A stretch of DNA of 64,000 bases from Latilactobacillus sakei (GCA_002953655.1 CP025839.1:1178001-1242000); one strand, 5' to 3'; shown: positions 26,700-36,625, counted from the stretch's first letter. A program made the numbers and translations. The notes: generated by a model from the sequence alone, not told the origin.

Positions 26700-28232
26700 T
26701 TATTTTAAACCTGTTTTCTTTTCGTAACGATTGAACATAATCAATGCAACAATTGTAAAGAAGACTGGACCGGCAATTGACCAGAATGTTTGGCCAAGGT
26801 TACCGTCGATTGCAGGTTGAATAATGGTGAAGACATTGGCGAAACCAACTGTAAACATCACCATCCAAACACAGAATTTATAGAAAGTTTTACCCTTATA
26901 AATCGTGAATGGTTTTTCGATACTGTTATCCTTCTTAAAGCCAAAGAAGGCAAAAGCAACGAATAAGTATGGTAATGTCATTGAAACGTTTGTCATTGCT
27001 GTTAAAATTTCGAAGAACTTAGCAGCACTCTTACCACCAAAGGCAACAAAAGCGATAATCACGATGACAATCGCAGCTTGCACAATCATTGCGTTAACTG
27101 GCATGTTGTGTTTGTTCTTCTTAGCGAATGACTTAGGCCATAATTCGGCTGGTGTGCCTTCGATAATCGTCTTAAGAGGTGAGAAAATCAATGTAAAGAA
27201 TGCACCACTAAGTGCAAGGAACATTGAAAGACCCATGTAACGACTCAACCAAACCCCAACTTCAATAGCAGCATGTTGACTCATATGAAGCGCAAGTCCT
27301 AATTGGTAACCCATGTTGTTCATCGCAATATAAGCAACGTTCCCTAAAGTAACTTCGGCATTTGAGCCAGTTGCTTTGGCAAAACCGCCACCTGTTTTGA
27401 AGACGAAGTCCCAGTTAGTAAAGGTCCCCATCATGAAAATCCCAACGGCATAACCAATTGCAATTACGATTGCTGAAATTGCTAAGCCTTTAGGGAAGTT
27501 GACTTTAGCATTTTCTGTTTCATCAACTAACCCACCAACAACTTCCAAACCACCATATGCGAAGATTGCAAATACAACGAAACTAAAAACTTGAATCATT
27601 GATGTGTAACTTTCATTAGGTGATTGGAAAAAGGCCTTAGCCGTAATTGGTTGCGCTGTAACACCCTTGTTTAGGATCAGGATTAATAACCCACCTAAGA
27701 ATAAGATCACATTAATCAATGTGATGGCTGAACCACCGATGCTTGTTACTTTTTTGACTTTATCAAGCCCTTTGGATGTGACAAAAGTAATCACAATAAT
27801 CCAAATAATAGCAAGAATTCCTAATGTTTGCACACCATTGGTTAACCCAAAGAATGTCCAACTTTGCGTCTTATCAACTCCGAAAATAGCATTTGATAAT
27901 GGAATCCAAATCCCGTTCCCAACGTTAACCATCCAAATGATGTATGACGCAAACCACATGAAAGTCCCAATAAAGGCAAATTTAGCATTGACGGATTTTT
28001 CCATCCAAGAATAAATCCCACCCTTAGCTTCACCAAAGGCAGCGCCCATTTCCCCGAGCATAAATGCATAAGGAATAAAGAAGGTTACAGCCGCTAAAAC
28101 GTACCAAAAAATTGATGCATATCCCATTAAGAAAAACGCTCGTGGAATATTTGTAAACCCAAAGACTGACGTGAAAATCATCAGAATAAGTGCCCCTAAG
28201 GTCAACTTACTCGTCTTTTTCTTTTCTGCCAC
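26700..28232 (-). CDS. YjeM-like APC-family amino-acid permease
   Basis: Twelve-helix amino acid-polyamine-organocation transporter. It resembles E. coli YjeM in many blocks: LILMIFTSVFGFTNIPRAF, EMGAAFGEAKGGIYSWM, IGTFMWFASYIIWMVN, FSFVVFAIFAYGGLEVVGG, FANVFTIIQP. Substrate unknown; the wider group includes glutamate/GABA and other amino-acid exchangers. The frame opens at 28280, but the sensible start is GTG 28232 (MAEKKKTSKLTLG, 510 residues) with AGAGG upstream; the extra 16 residues lack a ribosome binding site. Upstream lies the DUF1836 regulator on the same strand, 197 bases away, with repeated 8-mers between. Confidence 0.88.
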   Translation of the reverse strand: MAEKKKTSKLTLGALILMIFTSVFGFTNIPRAFFLMGYASIFWYVLAAVTFFIPYAFMLGEMGAAFGEAKGGIYSWMEKSVNAKFAFIGTFMWFASYIIWMVNVGNGIWIPLSNAIFGVDKTQSWTFFGLTNGVQTLGILAIIWIIVITFVTSKGLDKVKKVTSIGGSAITLINVILFLGGLLILILNKGVTAQPITAKAFFQSPNESYTSMIQVFSFVVFAIFAYGGLEVVGGLVDETENAKVNFPKGLAISAIVIAIGYAVGIFMMGTFTNWDFVFKTGGGFAKATGSNAEVTLGNVAYIAMNNMGYQLGLALHMSQHAAIEVGVWLSRYMGLSMFLALSGAFFTLIFSPLKTIIEGTPAELWPKSFAKKNKHNMPVNAMIVQAAIVIVIIAFVAFGGKSAAKFFEILTAMTNVSMTLPYLFVAFAFFGFKKDNSIEKPFTIYKGKTFYKFCVWMVMFTVGFANVFTIIQPAIDGNLGQTFWSIAGPVFFTIVALIMFNRYEKKTGLK

Positions 28233-28297
28233 CCCAAACACCTCTTTCAAATAGTTTAATGGTCTAAGAATAAGAGCCATTTGCCTAATATTGTTTA

Positions 28298-28407
28298 TTA
28301 TTAGATTAATAACAAACTAACTAGTCATCTTCATTTTACGGTGTAAACCAATTTAGGTAAACGCTCTATTTTGTTTTCTAATCTAATTATTTTATTCTTT
28401 AATCTAA
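28298..28407. repeat. three copies of TAATCTAA in the permease upstream region
   Basis: TAATCTAA occurs at 28379-28386 and 28400-28407, 21 bases apart, and inverted (TTAGATTA) at 28301-28308, where it is part of the inverted repeat TTATTA-GAT-TAATAA (28298-28312). The surrounding 190 bases are very AT-rich. The spacing of two helical turns suggests operator half-sites. Confidence 0.45.
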
Positions 28408-28429
28408 ATTTAATAATCTTTCTAATTAC

Positions 28430-28984
28430 TTATTTTTTATCAGCCGTTTTTAACGTTGTAGTTTGCTCTTTTTTGACCGTAATCCGAATTGCGATTTTAT
28501 AAACGACACTCTGACACGCTAACTTCAATAATGTTTTTTGCGTTTCAGTCACTAAACCATTAGCCGGCTTGGTTCCTTGTTCAAACGGACTGTATTCTTC
28601 ATCTAACTGGTGAACTGCATCTAGAAACGTCAAAATGAAGTAATCGTAGAGTTGTTTTTCGTTACGATCAGTTGCCGTTTCCACTGAGAGCAACCGGCCG
28701 ATTTCTTCAATTGAAAAATTAGTCTTTAATAACGCAATAATCAAGACTTGTGAGATTTGTTGTTTAGCATAGCGTTTCTTGTCCGGCGCAACGACTAGCC
28801 CCTTTTTCACGTAATTATTGATCATTGCAGCCGTGATTTCATCTAAATCGAGGACTTCTAAATATTGATTGATATAACTGACCACTTGGTCCATATATAG
28901 ATTCAAACCCGGTAGATCCGTCCAACGGGGTAATTGTAATAGTTGTAATTGATTTAAGTCTCGTTTTAATAGCTCATTATTCAT
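28430..28984 (-). CDS. DUF1836 protein, MerR-like predicted regulator
   Basis: A 184-residue cytoplasmic protein. After a linker (PRWTDLPGLNLYMDQVVSYINQYLE) comes a MerR-like winged helix-turn-helix (LDEITAAMINNYVKKGLVVAPDKKRYAKQQISQVLIIALLKTNFSIEEIGRLLS), which is the DUF1836 signature. The family is presumed DNA-binding but lacks a known ligand. It is the gene before the YjeM-like permease, so regulation of that transporter is a reasonable inference. AAGGAGG precedes ATG 28984. Confidence 0.82.
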   Translation of the reverse strand: MNNELLKRDLNQLQLLQLPRWTDLPGLNLYMDQVVSYINQYLEVLDLDEITAAMINNYVKKGLVVAPDKKRYAKQQISQVLIIALLKTNFSIEEIGRLLSVETATDRNEKQLYDYFILTFLDAVHQLDEEYSPFEQGTKPANGLVTETQKTLLKLACQSVVYKIAIRITVKKEQTTTLKTADKK

Positions 28985-29051
28985 AATAATCAGCCTCCTT
29001 ATATTTAATTACAATTATATCATCATCTAGTTTCAAAAACTAGTATAAGGC

Positions 29052-29084
29052 ATAAAAAAAGAGCTTCCCGAAGGAACCTCTTAA
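29052..29084 (-). terminator. rpmF terminator
   Basis: AAGAGGTTCC / GGGAAGCTCTT hairpin with a TTC loop and TTTTTTT on the minus strand, just after rpmF. Confidence 0.9.
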
Positions 29085-29090
29085 CTAAGA

Positions 29091-29273
29091 CTAGTCGTTA
29101 GCTTTTGGTGTAACAACTTGTTCGCCTTTGTAGAAACCTTTTGGTGAAACACGGTGACTTACACGGTATTCGCCATTAGTTGCATCGAATTGTACGTTTG
29201 GTGTGTTCAATTTGATATGTCCACGACGCATACGTTTCTTCGTCTTTGATGTTCTTCTTGCTGGAACTGCCAT
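29091..29273 (-). CDS. rpmF: 50S ribosomal protein L32, cysteine-free form
   Basis: A 60-residue large-subunit protein with the L32 start [22 protein letters not shown] and core [19 protein letters not shown]. The four zinc-ribbon cysteines found in many bacterial L32 proteins are all absent (the CxxC positions read DATNG and SPKG), so this is the zinc-independent form. It is transcribed alone from a good promoter 130 bases upstream and ends in a terminator. Confidence 0.96.
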   Translation of the reverse strand: MAVPARRTSKTKKRMRRGHIKLNTPNVQFDATNGEYRVSHRVSPKGFYKGEQVVTPKAND

Positions 29274-29408
29274 TATTTTCAGACTCCTTTATATCTTAGA
29301 TTCATTAATGATATACCGAACTCAGGGAACTTAGCAAGGATTAAATCAATCTTTGCTAAATTGATTTAAAATCAATTAGACGTCCCACTACTTTTGTCCG
29401 CGACTTCT

Positions 29409-29437
29409 ATAATACTATGTTTACGTAACAAGAGCAA
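29409..29437 (-). promoter_or_regulatory. rpmF promoter
   Basis: -35 TTGCTC (29432-29437), 17-base spacer, -10 TATTAT (29409-29414) on the minus strand. Confidence 0.7.
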
Positions 29438-29477
29438 GTTATTTCATAAAAAACAATCTACTCAACGAATTCAATCA

Positions 29478-29524
29478 AAACAAAATTCGAGATTGAAACT
29501 CATCATTTCAATCTCGAATTCATG
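29478..29524 (-). terminator. clpB-distal hairpin, probable terminator
   Basis: AATTCGAGATTGAAA and TTTCAATCTCGAATT form a perfect 15-base-pair stem with a 7-base loop, followed on the minus strand by TTTTGTTTTG. It lies 120 bases downstream of clpB, an unusually long 3' end. Confidence 0.75.
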
Positions 29525-29639
29525 TTTAATCTTATTCTCAATAAACACAAAGTCAATCACTGATTACTCGTAATTGTATAATACCAATCTTGATAAATCA
29601 ATCATAATCCGACTATTTTGAAAAAGCTTCTTACAAAAA

Positions 29640-32234
29640 TTAGTCAGTTGCTTTGTTTTCGAATACTAATTGATCTTCTTTTAGACCAATTTCAACTGTT
29701 GTGTTAGGTAAAACGTTTCCGGCAATGATTTCTTTGGCCAATGGCGTTTCAATCCGGTTGGTAATATAGCGCCGTAATGGTCGTGCCCCAAACGCTGGAT
29801 CATACCCTTCTTTGGCAACCCACAACTTGGCATCTTCAGAAATCGTCAATGTAATTTCTTGATCTGCTAAACGATGTGATAAATCTGCCAACATCTTAAC
29901 TACGATTTGTTCGACATCTTGTAAGCTCAATGGCGTAAACATAATCGTATCATCAATTCGGTTCAAGAATTCTGGCTTGAATTTTGTTTGAATCAAGGCT
30001 TGAACGCTGTTGGCTGCTTCTTTTGAAATTTGACCGTGCTCATCAACACCATCCAAGAGGATTTCAGAGCCCAGGTTAGAGGTCATAATGATAATCGTAT
30101 TCTTAAAATCGATCGTCCGACCTTGTGAATCGGTTAATCGACCATCATCTAAGACTTGTAAAAGAATATTGAAGACATCTGGATGGGCCTTTTCAATTTC
30201 ATCTAACAAGACAATTGTATAGGGGTTACGACGAACAGCTTCCGTCAATTGGCCGCCTTCTTCATAACCGACATACCCCGGTGCTGCCCCCACAAGTCGT
30301 GATACCGAGTATTTCTCCATGTATTCACTCATATCGATTCGGACCATGTGTCGTTCAGAATCGAAGAGGTCTTCCGCTAAAGCTTTAGCTAATTCCGTTT
30401 TACCAACCCCAGTAGGGCCTAAGAACAAGAATGAGCCCAAAGGTCTATTAGGGTCTTGCAAGCCAGCACGCGCTCTTAAAACGGCATCTGTGACCGCATC
30501 AACAGCTTGGTCTTGGCCGATTACCCGTTCGTGTAAATGATCAGCTAATTGTAATAGTTTCTGCCGATCGCCGGCCACTAATTTAGCGACTGGAATCCCG
30601 GTTTGCGAACTAACAACGGTCGCAATTTCATTTTCAGTAACTGATTCTTGAACCATCCAATCCTCTGGCTTTTCAGCCTTTTCAAGGTCCGCCAGATCTT
30701 GTTCCAATTGTGGAATCGTAGCGTGTTGTAACTTAGCAGCGGTTTCCAAATCGTAGTTACTTTGAGCGTCTTCTAATTGCCGTTTTGCCTGGTCTAATTC
30801 TTCTTTTTTGTCGTTAATCTTGTTCAAATCGGCTTTTTCGGTTTCCCAACGCATCTTCAAATTATTGGTTGTTTCGCGTAAATCCGCTAATTGTTTTTGC
30901 GTTTCAGCTAATCGTTTTTGTGAAGCCGCATCCGTTTCATTCTTCAATGCGGCTTCTTCAATTTCTAGTTGCATTAATTGCCGGGTTGCTTGATCGAGCT
31001 CAGTGGGTTGTGAGTTCATTTCAACGTTAATATTAGCACTCGCTTCATCAACTAAGTCGATTGCCTTATCAGGCAGGAAACGATCCGTGATGTAGCGGTT
31101 AGATAACGTTGCGGCGGCCACTAAGGCATTATCATGAATACGAACACCGTGGAAAATTTCGAAACGTTCCTTCAAGCCTCGTAAAATACTAATCGTATCT
31201 TCAACGGTTGGTTCTTGAATTAACACTTTTTGGAAACGTCTTTCGAGCGCTTTATCTTTTTCGATATTTTGTCGGTATTCATCAAGCGTTGTCGCCCCGA
31301 TCATGTGTAATTCGCCACGGGCCAACATTGGTTTCAAAAGATTGCCGGCATCCATACTACCTTCAGTCTTACCAGCACCAACGATTGTGTGAATTTCGTC
31401 GATAAAGACTAAAATCCGACCTTCGCTCTTCTTAACTTCTTTTAAGACTGCTTTGAGCCGTTCTTCAAACTCACCACGGTATTTGGCCCCTGCAATTAAG
31501 GTCCCCATATCAAGTGAAACAATGGTTTTATCCTTTAAGTTATCAGGAACATCTTTTCTAACGATTCGTTGCGCTAAACCTTCAACAATCGCAGTTTTCC
31601 CAACACCGGGTTCCCCGATTAAAACCGGATTATTCTTGGTTTTTCTAGAAAGAATTCGAATCACATTTCTAATTTCTTCGTCCCGGCCAATCACGGGATC
31701 CATTTTGCCTTCACGAACCGCTTTCACTAAGTCTGTGCCATACTTTTCAAGCGCTTGGTAGTTATCTTCTTGGTTTTTAGATGTCACACGCTCGCCTCCT
31801 CTTAAGTTAGTAATAATGTCTTTTAATTGTTTAGTTGTCACGTTATTTTTTTGTAAAAATTGTACCAACGGATTATATTTCAATTTCATCAAGCCGAGAA
31901 TAACCGTTTCAGTTGATAAAAATTCATCTTGGAAGGCTTGCATGTAAGTTTGAGCCGCGTTTAAAACTTGATAAAGATTTTGTGAAATATTTTGGCCGTA
32001 GTTTGTTTGACCTTCGACCGTTGGAATCGTATCAATCTCGCGGTCAATTTCATTTTCAAGTGCGGTTAAATCAATGCCCGCTTCCTGATAGATTTGCCGC
32101 CCTAATTGTTGGGGTTGAATTAAATATTTAAATAAATGAGGGACATCGATTTCTGTTTGATGACGCGTTTTTGCAATATTCTGTGCTTCGGCAATTGCAT
32201 CTTGAACAGCTTGTGTCATTTGTTCTGGATTCAT
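29640..32234 (-). CDS. clpB: ATP-dependent disaggregase ClpB
   Basis: Hexameric AAA+ chaperone that pulls proteins out of aggregates with DnaK. The 864 residues show the N-domain ([21 protein letters not shown]), first Walker [14 protein letters not shown] (near 205), the coiled-coil M domain (about 405-525, rich in Glu, Lys, Gln), second Walker [15 protein letters not shown] (near 605) and the C-terminal domain. There is no ClpP-binding loop, as expected for ClpB. ATG 32243 lies against AAAGGA; ATG 32234 is properly spaced and chosen. A perfect CtsR box lies about 70 bases upstream. Confidence 0.96.
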   Translation of the reverse strand: MNPEQMTQAVQDAIAEAQNIAKTRHQTEIDVPHLFKYLIQPQQLGRQIYQEAGIDLTALENEIDREIDTIPTVEGQTNYGQNISQNLYQVLNAAQTYMQAFQDEFLSTETVILGLMKLKYNPLVQFLQKNNVTTKQLKDIITNLRGGERVTSKNQEDNYQALEKYGTDLVKAVREGKMDPVIGRDEEIRNVIRILSRKTKNNPVLIGEPGVGKTAIVEGLAQRIVRKDVPDNLKDKTIVSLDMGTLIAGAKYRGEFEERLKAVLKEVKKSEGRILVFIDEIHTIVGAGKTEGSMDAGNLLKPMLARGELHMIGATTLDEYRQNIEKDKALERRFQKVLIQEPTVEDTISILRGLKERFEIFHGVRIHDNALVAAATLSNRYITDRFLPDKAIDLVDEASANINVEMNSQPTELDQATRQLMQLEIEEAALKNETDAASQKRLAETQKQLADLRETTNNLKMRWETEKADLNKINDKKEELDQAKRQLEDAQSNYDLETAAKLQHATIPQLEQDLADLEKAEKPEDWMVQESVTENEIATVVSSQTGIPVAKLVAGDRQKLLQLADHLHERVIGQDQAVDAVTDAVLRARAGLQDPNRPLGSFLFLGPTGVGKTELAKALAEDLFDSERHMVRIDMSEYMEKYSVSRLVGAAPGYVGYEEGGQLTEAVRRNPYTIVLLDEIEKAHPDVFNILLQVLDDGRLTDSQGRTIDFKNTIIIMTSNLGSEILLDGVDEHGQISKEAANSVQALIQTKFKPEFLNRIDDTIMFTPLSLQDVEQIVVKMLADLSHRLADQEITLTISEDAKLWVAKEGYDPAFGARPLRRYITNRIETPLAKEIIAGNVLPNTTVEIGLKEDQLVFENKATD

Positions 32235-32301
32235 AAACGTCATTCCTTTTTAAGTTTATTTTTTGAATTAAATGTCAATAATGTTTGACTAATTCTATAA
32301 T

Positions 32302-32318
32302 AGTCAAAATAGGTCAAA
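32302..32318. promoter_or_regulatory. CtsR operator upstream of clpB
   Basis: AGTCAAA-ATA-GGTCAAA matches the CtsR heptad direct repeat (RGTCAAA, three bases, RGTCAAA) exactly. Nearby TTTGACTA (32284-32291) adds an inverted half-site. It covers the expected promoter of clpB and implies heat-shock repression by CtsR, which is not encoded in this window. Confidence 0.9.
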
Positions 32319-32357
32319 CATTCAAGATTAATGCTCAAAAATAGGACTTAAGTCTAA

Positions 32358-32408
32358 TAAAAAAAGAGGTACCTGCCGAAATAATTCCGGTCGATACCTC
32401 TTTTTATG
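32358..32408 (-). terminator. terminator of the LapA-like gene
   Basis: AAAAAGAGGTA pairs with TACCTCTTTTT at the ends of a hairpin with a partly paired inner loop (CCGG in both arms), just after the stop codon at 32410. Confidence 0.88.
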
Positions 32409-32409
32409 A

Positions 32410-32805
32410 TTACATTTGTTTGTCACGCATTAATTGCTTCATTTTAGCGTTCATTTCGTGTAATTCGGCTTCTTTATCAGCCAATAGTTTATCATAAGCC
32501 TGCTTTTGTTTAGCTTGTTCTGCTTCAACTGCGGCTTTAATTTTTGCTTCTTGATCTTGTTCTAGGTCTGCTTTTTCTTTAGTCCATTGCTTTTGTGCCT
32601 TACGTTGACTCAATGAACTCCCCGTTGCGGCTAAGAACGTGATAATCGCGCCGATTAAAAGGGACACAACAATTACGATAATCAAGGGCCAATCAACCGT
32701 TGTAAGGCCAAAATTAATGGCAACTGGATCAACATTCAAGACAGCAAAAACCACTACGATGAGTGCGAGAATTAAAATGGTAATTAAACGACCTTGCTTT
32801 TTCAT
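32410..32805 (-). CDS. LapA-like (DUF1049) membrane protein
   Basis: A 131-residue protein with two N-terminal membrane helices (LITILILALIVVVFAVLNVDPVAINF and LIIVIVVSLLIGAIITFLA) and a cytoplasmic coiled coil of Lys, Glu and Gln (about residues 70-130, QKQWTKEKADLEQDQEAKIKAAVE...). The helix pair is the LapA/DUF1049 signature; in E. coli the family takes part in lipopolysaccharide assembly, which cannot apply here, so the role is open. AGGAGG precedes two adjacent ATGs, of which 32805 is best spaced. It is the last gene of the oatA-rnz-SDR-lapA run. Confidence 0.83.
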   Translation of the reverse strand: MKKQGRLITILILALIVVVFAVLNVDPVAINFGLTTVDWPLIIVIVVSLLIGAIITFLAATGSSLSQRKAQKQWTKEKADLEQDQEAKIKAAVEAEQAKQKQAYDKLLADKEAELHEMNAKMKQLMRDKQM

Positions 32806-32816
32806 CATCCGACCTC

Positions 32817-33626
32817 CTATTTTTTGTTAAACAAATGACCAGCGACATAATCACCGATATGGGGCGCCAATTGATAGCATTGGGCACCTAGTGACATCAA
32901 CCATGGTGCATTAATTTCGCGTTTAGGATGTCCAATAGCCCCGACAATCTTGTGCGCGAGTTGATCTGGATCAAGCACAATCCAGTTAACTGATTTAAGA
33001 TAGTTACCCGTTTGATCAGCAATGTCAAAAAAGGCGGTATCAATCGGCCCTGGATTAACGGTCGTCACTTGAACCCCAAATGGTTTCAATTCAAGCCGTA
33101 ATCCATTTGAGTAGCCTACCACGGCAAACTTAGTCGCTGAATAGATTGCTGATTTAGGTGTCGCCATCTTACCAGCCATTGAGGCAATGTTAATAATGTG
33201 CCCACGTTGTTTTTCAATCATCTGTGAGCCAATGGCCCGCGTCAAATACATCAACCCCAAGACATTCACTCTAAACATCTGTTCCACCAAAGGCATTGGT
33301 GTGGCGAGCGCTTCTTCAAAGTGACCAAAGCCAGCAGTATTCACTAAAACATCCGGCGTCCCCACTTCTGCTGTTAATTGCGCCACAACCGTTTCAATCG
33401 CTTCTGGGTCACTGACATCTAATTGGTAAGCATAAGCTGTTTGACCAGAGAGCCGTTGACATTCATCACGAACTGCCTCCAAGGCCGCTTGACGCCGTGC
33501 TAAAACGACAACAATGGCACCTTTGCTAGCTGCTTCATAGGCAATTGCCCGGCCTAAACCTGACGAGCCCCCTGTGATGACCACAATCTTTTGTTTTAAG
33601 TCTTGTAACGCTGCTAAACTTTGCAT
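32817..33626 (-). CDS. short-chain dehydrogenase/reductase
   Basis: A 269-residue NAD(P)-dependent oxidoreductase of the classical SDR fold: nucleotide-binding VITGGSSGLGRAIA (near 15-28), NTAGFG (the NNAG-like motif), catalytic Ser in IINIASMAG and YSATKFAVVGYSN with the Tyr-x3-Lys pair. It resembles Bacillus YqjQ, which also lies by the RNase Z gene. The substrate is unknown. AAGGAG precedes ATG 33626, and the gap to rnz is only 5 bases, so the two are co-transcribed. Confidence 0.9.
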   Translation of the reverse strand: MQSLAALQDLKQKIVVITGGSSGLGRAIAYEAASKGAIVVVLARRQAALEAVRDECQRLSGQTAYAYQLDVSDPEAIETVVAQLTAEVGTPDVLVNTAGFGHFEEALATPMPLVEQMFRVNVLGLMYLTRAIGSQMIEKQRGHIINIASMAGKMATPKSAIYSATKFAVVGYSNGLRLELKPFGVQVTTVNPGPIDTAFFDIADQTGNYLKSVNWIVLDPDQLAHKIVGAIGHPKREINAPWLMSLGAQCYQLAPHIGDYVAGHLFNKK

Positions 33627-33631
33627 TTTAA

Positions 33632-34570
33632 TTACTCCTTCCGACCATGAAATGGAATATCATACAAATCTAAATCGCTAACGACGCGGGTATTTTTAAA
33701 AATATCGCGGGCATCGTTTTGTAATTCACGCACAGCTTGGCCTAAATAACGGGCTGAAATATGCGTGAGTAATAACCGTTTGACGTGTGCTGTTTTGGCC
33801 ACCTTGGCCGCATTGATATTCGTTGAGTGGTAGTATTGACGCGCAATTTTTTGTTCTTGCTTGCCAAATGTACTTTCATGCACCAAAACGTCAGCATTTT
33901 CTGCCAAGCGCGTGATGGCTTCACAATTGCGGGTATCGCCAATAATGGTCACAATCCGACCCTTTTGTGCGTGCCCGATGTAGTTACGACCGTCAATTTC
34001 ACGACCATCACTCAACGTCACGGTTTCACCATTTTTAATTCGGGCATAAACGGGACCTGAAGGGACACCGTCTGCTTGGAGTTTTTCGACCTGTAATTCA
34101 CCAGGGTGATCCTTTTCAACGATTCTAAAACCGTAACTTGCAATCCGGTGATCTAATTTTGCACATTCGACCCGGAATGTTTTGTCATCAATAATAACCC
34201 CATTTTCTGGTAATACAACGAACTTCAAGGTATACGTTAAATGACTTTCGGAAAGTTTTAAACTCGTCCGAACGTATTCTTCTGTTCCTTTGGGGCCATA
34301 AATCGTCAACGGTTCGTCGCCACCTTGAAATGAACGACTTGATAAGAAGCCTGGTAGCCCGAATAAATGATCACCATGTAAATGCGTTAAAAAGATTTTC
34401 TTAACTTTCCGTGGTTTTAACGTTGTTTTAAGAATTTGGTGTTGCGTTGCTTCACCAACGTCGAATAACCACACTTCATTTCGTTCATCCAATAATTTTA
34501 ATGCAATACTCGTGACGTTACGTTGACGGGCAGGAACCCCCGCACCAGTACCAAGAAATTCTAATTCCAT
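33632..34570 (-). CDS. rnz: ribonuclease Z (tRNA 3' processing)
   Basis: Endonuclease that removes the 3' trailer of tRNA precursors lacking an encoded CCA. The 312 residues form a metallo-beta-lactamase fold with the zinc ligands in [17 protein letters not shown], further ligands in [11 protein letters not shown] and [10 protein letters not shown], and the exosite-type insertion (residues about 150-210). Length is typical of the long form. It lies between oatA and the SDR gene. Confidence 0.95.
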   Translation of the reverse strand: MELEFLGTGAGVPARQRNVTSIALKLLDERNEVWLFDVGEATQHQILKTTLKPRKVKKIFLTHLHGDHLFGLPGFLSSRSFQGGDEPLTIYGPKGTEEYVRTSLKLSESHLTYTLKFVVLPENGVIIDDKTFRVECAKLDHRIASYGFRIVEKDHPGELQVEKLQADGVPSGPVYARIKNGETVTLSDGREIDGRNYIGHAQKGRIVTIIGDTRNCEAITRLAENADVLVHESTFGKQEQKIARQYYHSTNINAAKVAKTAHVKRLLLTHISARYLGQAVRELQNDARDIFKNTRVVSDLDLYDIPFHGRKE

Positions 34571-34607
34571 CTAACTCTTCCATTCTATATTAAATTTAAA
34601 ACAATCA

Positions 34608-36533
34608 CTACTTCACTAACGCTTTTGTAACGATGGCCGCATATTCTTTGACACCAACCGGATTTGGATGCACTTGGTCATCGTAGAACCAGTCACCGTG
34701 TTTTCTTGCTTGATCGTACCAGTTAATAATCGTTAGATTGGGATACTTCTTAGTGGCCCCTTTAAGCATTTGATTAACATCATTTTGCCAAGGCCGCGTT
34801 GGCACATAAGCATTTAGCCAGAAGACTTTGCGTTGACTACCAATGGCCGCCATAAACTCATCTAATTGGGCTTGGGTAAATGAACCATTGGTCCCCAAAC
34901 TAATCAAGACGGTATCGCTGAGTGCGCCTTTTTGAGCATAACTAGCAACGACCGGCGTACTTTTATTCAATTGACGACCGACAGCCGCGTCTACCAACAT
35001 GTTCGGGAATAATGTTTGCAACGTTTTACCAGCGTCGAGTAATACAGAATCACCAATTGCTGTAATGGGCATCGATTGGGCTTTTTGCAATTCAACCTGT
35101 GTCAACCCATACTTTTCGTATTCTTGGTTAACTGGATGTTTTTGTGCCGCTGCTTCAGCCTCTTTATCAGCTTGTGCTTTTGACCGCGCCTTTTTTTGTT
35201 GCTTATTTTGGGCCTTGGCTTTTTCGACTAAGGCCTTATTGCGCGCATCATTTTCTTCTTTATTCTTTTGAATATTAACTGCAAGTGCCGACTTATGCGC
35301 ATCAGGCGCTGGTTGTCCCGGTGCTTGAATTGCGCCCACCAGCCCGATTAAAAAGACAATGGCCATCCCCAAGACTAAGCCAGATTGCCGATTCAACGTT
35401 GGATGTTTAATAAATTGACGCATTCTCTGCCCTAATTCTTGGTATGGGTAACGGGCCAGTGGTTGTTCAATAAAGCGATATGATAATTCAGTTAGTGCGA
35501 AAATAATCGCCACTTCAATCACTGGGTATAAAACCGGGTGTGCAGCAACATTTTTAAAAACGCCCTCAAAGAAAATCATGACTGGGAATTGATACAAATA
35601 AATGCCATAACTGCGTTTCCCTAACCAGTTGAAAACTGGATTGGTTAACAGGCGATTCCAATCTGAGCCTGGATGCGCAACAACGGCCACCAAGACACAG
35701 ATTAACAAACTAAAGATGAACAATCCGCCCCGATAAACGAAGGCACTTTCCGCATTCATTTTAACCATTAAAATCAACATTGTAATGGTACTTAAGAGGC
35801 CAATGCCATCTAGCGTCCATCGTTGGCGTGGAATAATCTTTTGCTTCAAAGCCGTCGAAGGCCAAACGAAAGCTAGCGCTGCCCCTACCAAAATTGAAAA
35901 CATTCGCGTATCTGTCCCGTAGTAAAGCCGACTCGGATCTGCATTTGGATGGTATAAAATTGCCATCCAAATAGCCGAAACTAACCCCGCGCCTAATAAC
36001 ACACGGGCAATCCGGCCCTTATTCTTAAAGCCGATAATCAATGCAACAACTACGAACGGCCATAACAGATAAAATTGCCCTTCAATTGAAAGTGTCCACA
36101 AATGTGTAAAAGGCGACTCATTATTAGCGAATCGGTCAAAGTAAGATTGACCATGGCCAATTTGCCACCAATTATAAACGTACAAAATATTAGTGATAAT
36201 AATTTGATTTAAGTTATGCAACATCTGCCGTTCAAATAAGGTAATGTACGCTCCTGTCGCAAACAACATCGTCAATAACCCCGGATAGAGCCGCTTAACA
36301 CGTCGTAAATAAAAACTCTTCAAATTAATCCAATGATTTTGCTCCCATTCTTGGACCAGTAAATCCGTAATCAAATAGCCCGAAACCACCATGAAAATCG
36401 GGACGCCCAGATACCCACCTGTAAAAGTGTACGGCATCAAATGATACAAAATAACTCCGATAACCCCAATAGCTCGTAATCCGTCAAACCCAGTAATATA
36501 ACGACTGTTATTTAAGCGCTTTTTCCCTGCCAT
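34608..36533 (-). CDS. oatA: OatA-like peptidoglycan O-acetyltransferase
   Basis: Two-domain cell-envelope enzyme. Residues 1-400 are an acyltransferase-3 membrane domain with about eleven helices and the catalytic-type histidine in GVILYHLMPYTFTGGYLGVPIFMVVSGYL. Residues about 420-475 are a charged Lys/Gln/Ala/Glu linker. The C-terminal SGNH domain (about 480-641) shows ITAIGDSVLLDA, ISLGTNGS and DDQVHPNPVG with the Ser, Asn, Asp and His of the triad. OatA proteins O-acetylate MurNAc and give lysozyme resistance; other SGNH acyltransferases cannot be excluded. It follows the obgE terminator and starts the oatA-rnz-SDR-lapA run. Confidence 0.88.
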   Translation of the reverse strand: MAGKKRLNNSRYITGFDGLRAIGVIGVILYHLMPYTFTGGYLGVPIFMVVSGYLITDLLVQEWEQNHWINLKSFYLRRVKRLYPGLLTMLFATGAYITLFERQMLHNLNQIIITNILYVYNWWQIGHGQSYFDRFANNESPFTHLWTLSIEGQFYLLWPFVVVALIIGFKNKGRIARVLLGAGLVSAIWMAILYHPNADPSRLYYGTDTRMFSILVGAALAFVWPSTALKQKIIPRQRWTLDGIGLLSTITMLILMVKMNAESAFVYRGGLFIFSLLICVLVAVVAHPGSDWNRLLTNPVFNWLGKRSYGIYLYQFPVMIFFEGVFKNVAAHPVLYPVIEVAIIFALTELSYRFIEQPLARYPYQELGQRMRQFIKHPTLNRQSGLVLGMAIVFLIGLVGAIQAPGQPAPDAHKSALAVNIQKNKEENDARNKALVEKAKAQNKQQKKARSKAQADKEAEAAAQKHPVNQEYEKYGLTQVELQKAQSMPITAIGDSVLLDAGKTLQTLFPNMLVDAAVGRQLNKSTPVVASYAQKGALSDTVLISLGTNGSFTQAQLDEFMAAIGSQRKVFWLNAYVPTRPWQNDVNQMLKGATKKYPNLTIINWYDQARKHGDWFYDDQVHPNPVGVKEYAAIVTKALVK

Positions 36534-36625
36534 TTTCTCAACCTACTCTATATTCTAATATAAAACATTATAGCAATGTTTCCCACCACTGCCTACTTGA
36601 AGCTCTTTTTTTATATTGATGCTAT

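Larger units (their letters stand above)
29274..29639. other. 366-base intergenic region between clpB and rpmF
   Basis: An AT-rich gap without a credible ORF. It holds the rpmF promoter and about 130 bases of rpmF leader (with the palindrome ATTGATTTTAAATCAAT near 29360-29376) and the perfect hairpin at 29484-29520. The last 120 bases before clpB show nothing else that I can name. Confidence 0.6.

Noticed and set aside
28356-28369. GGTAAACGCTCTAT before the YjeM-like permease as a cre site
   Set aside because: Only about 10 of 14 consensus positions match, no better than expected in such regions.
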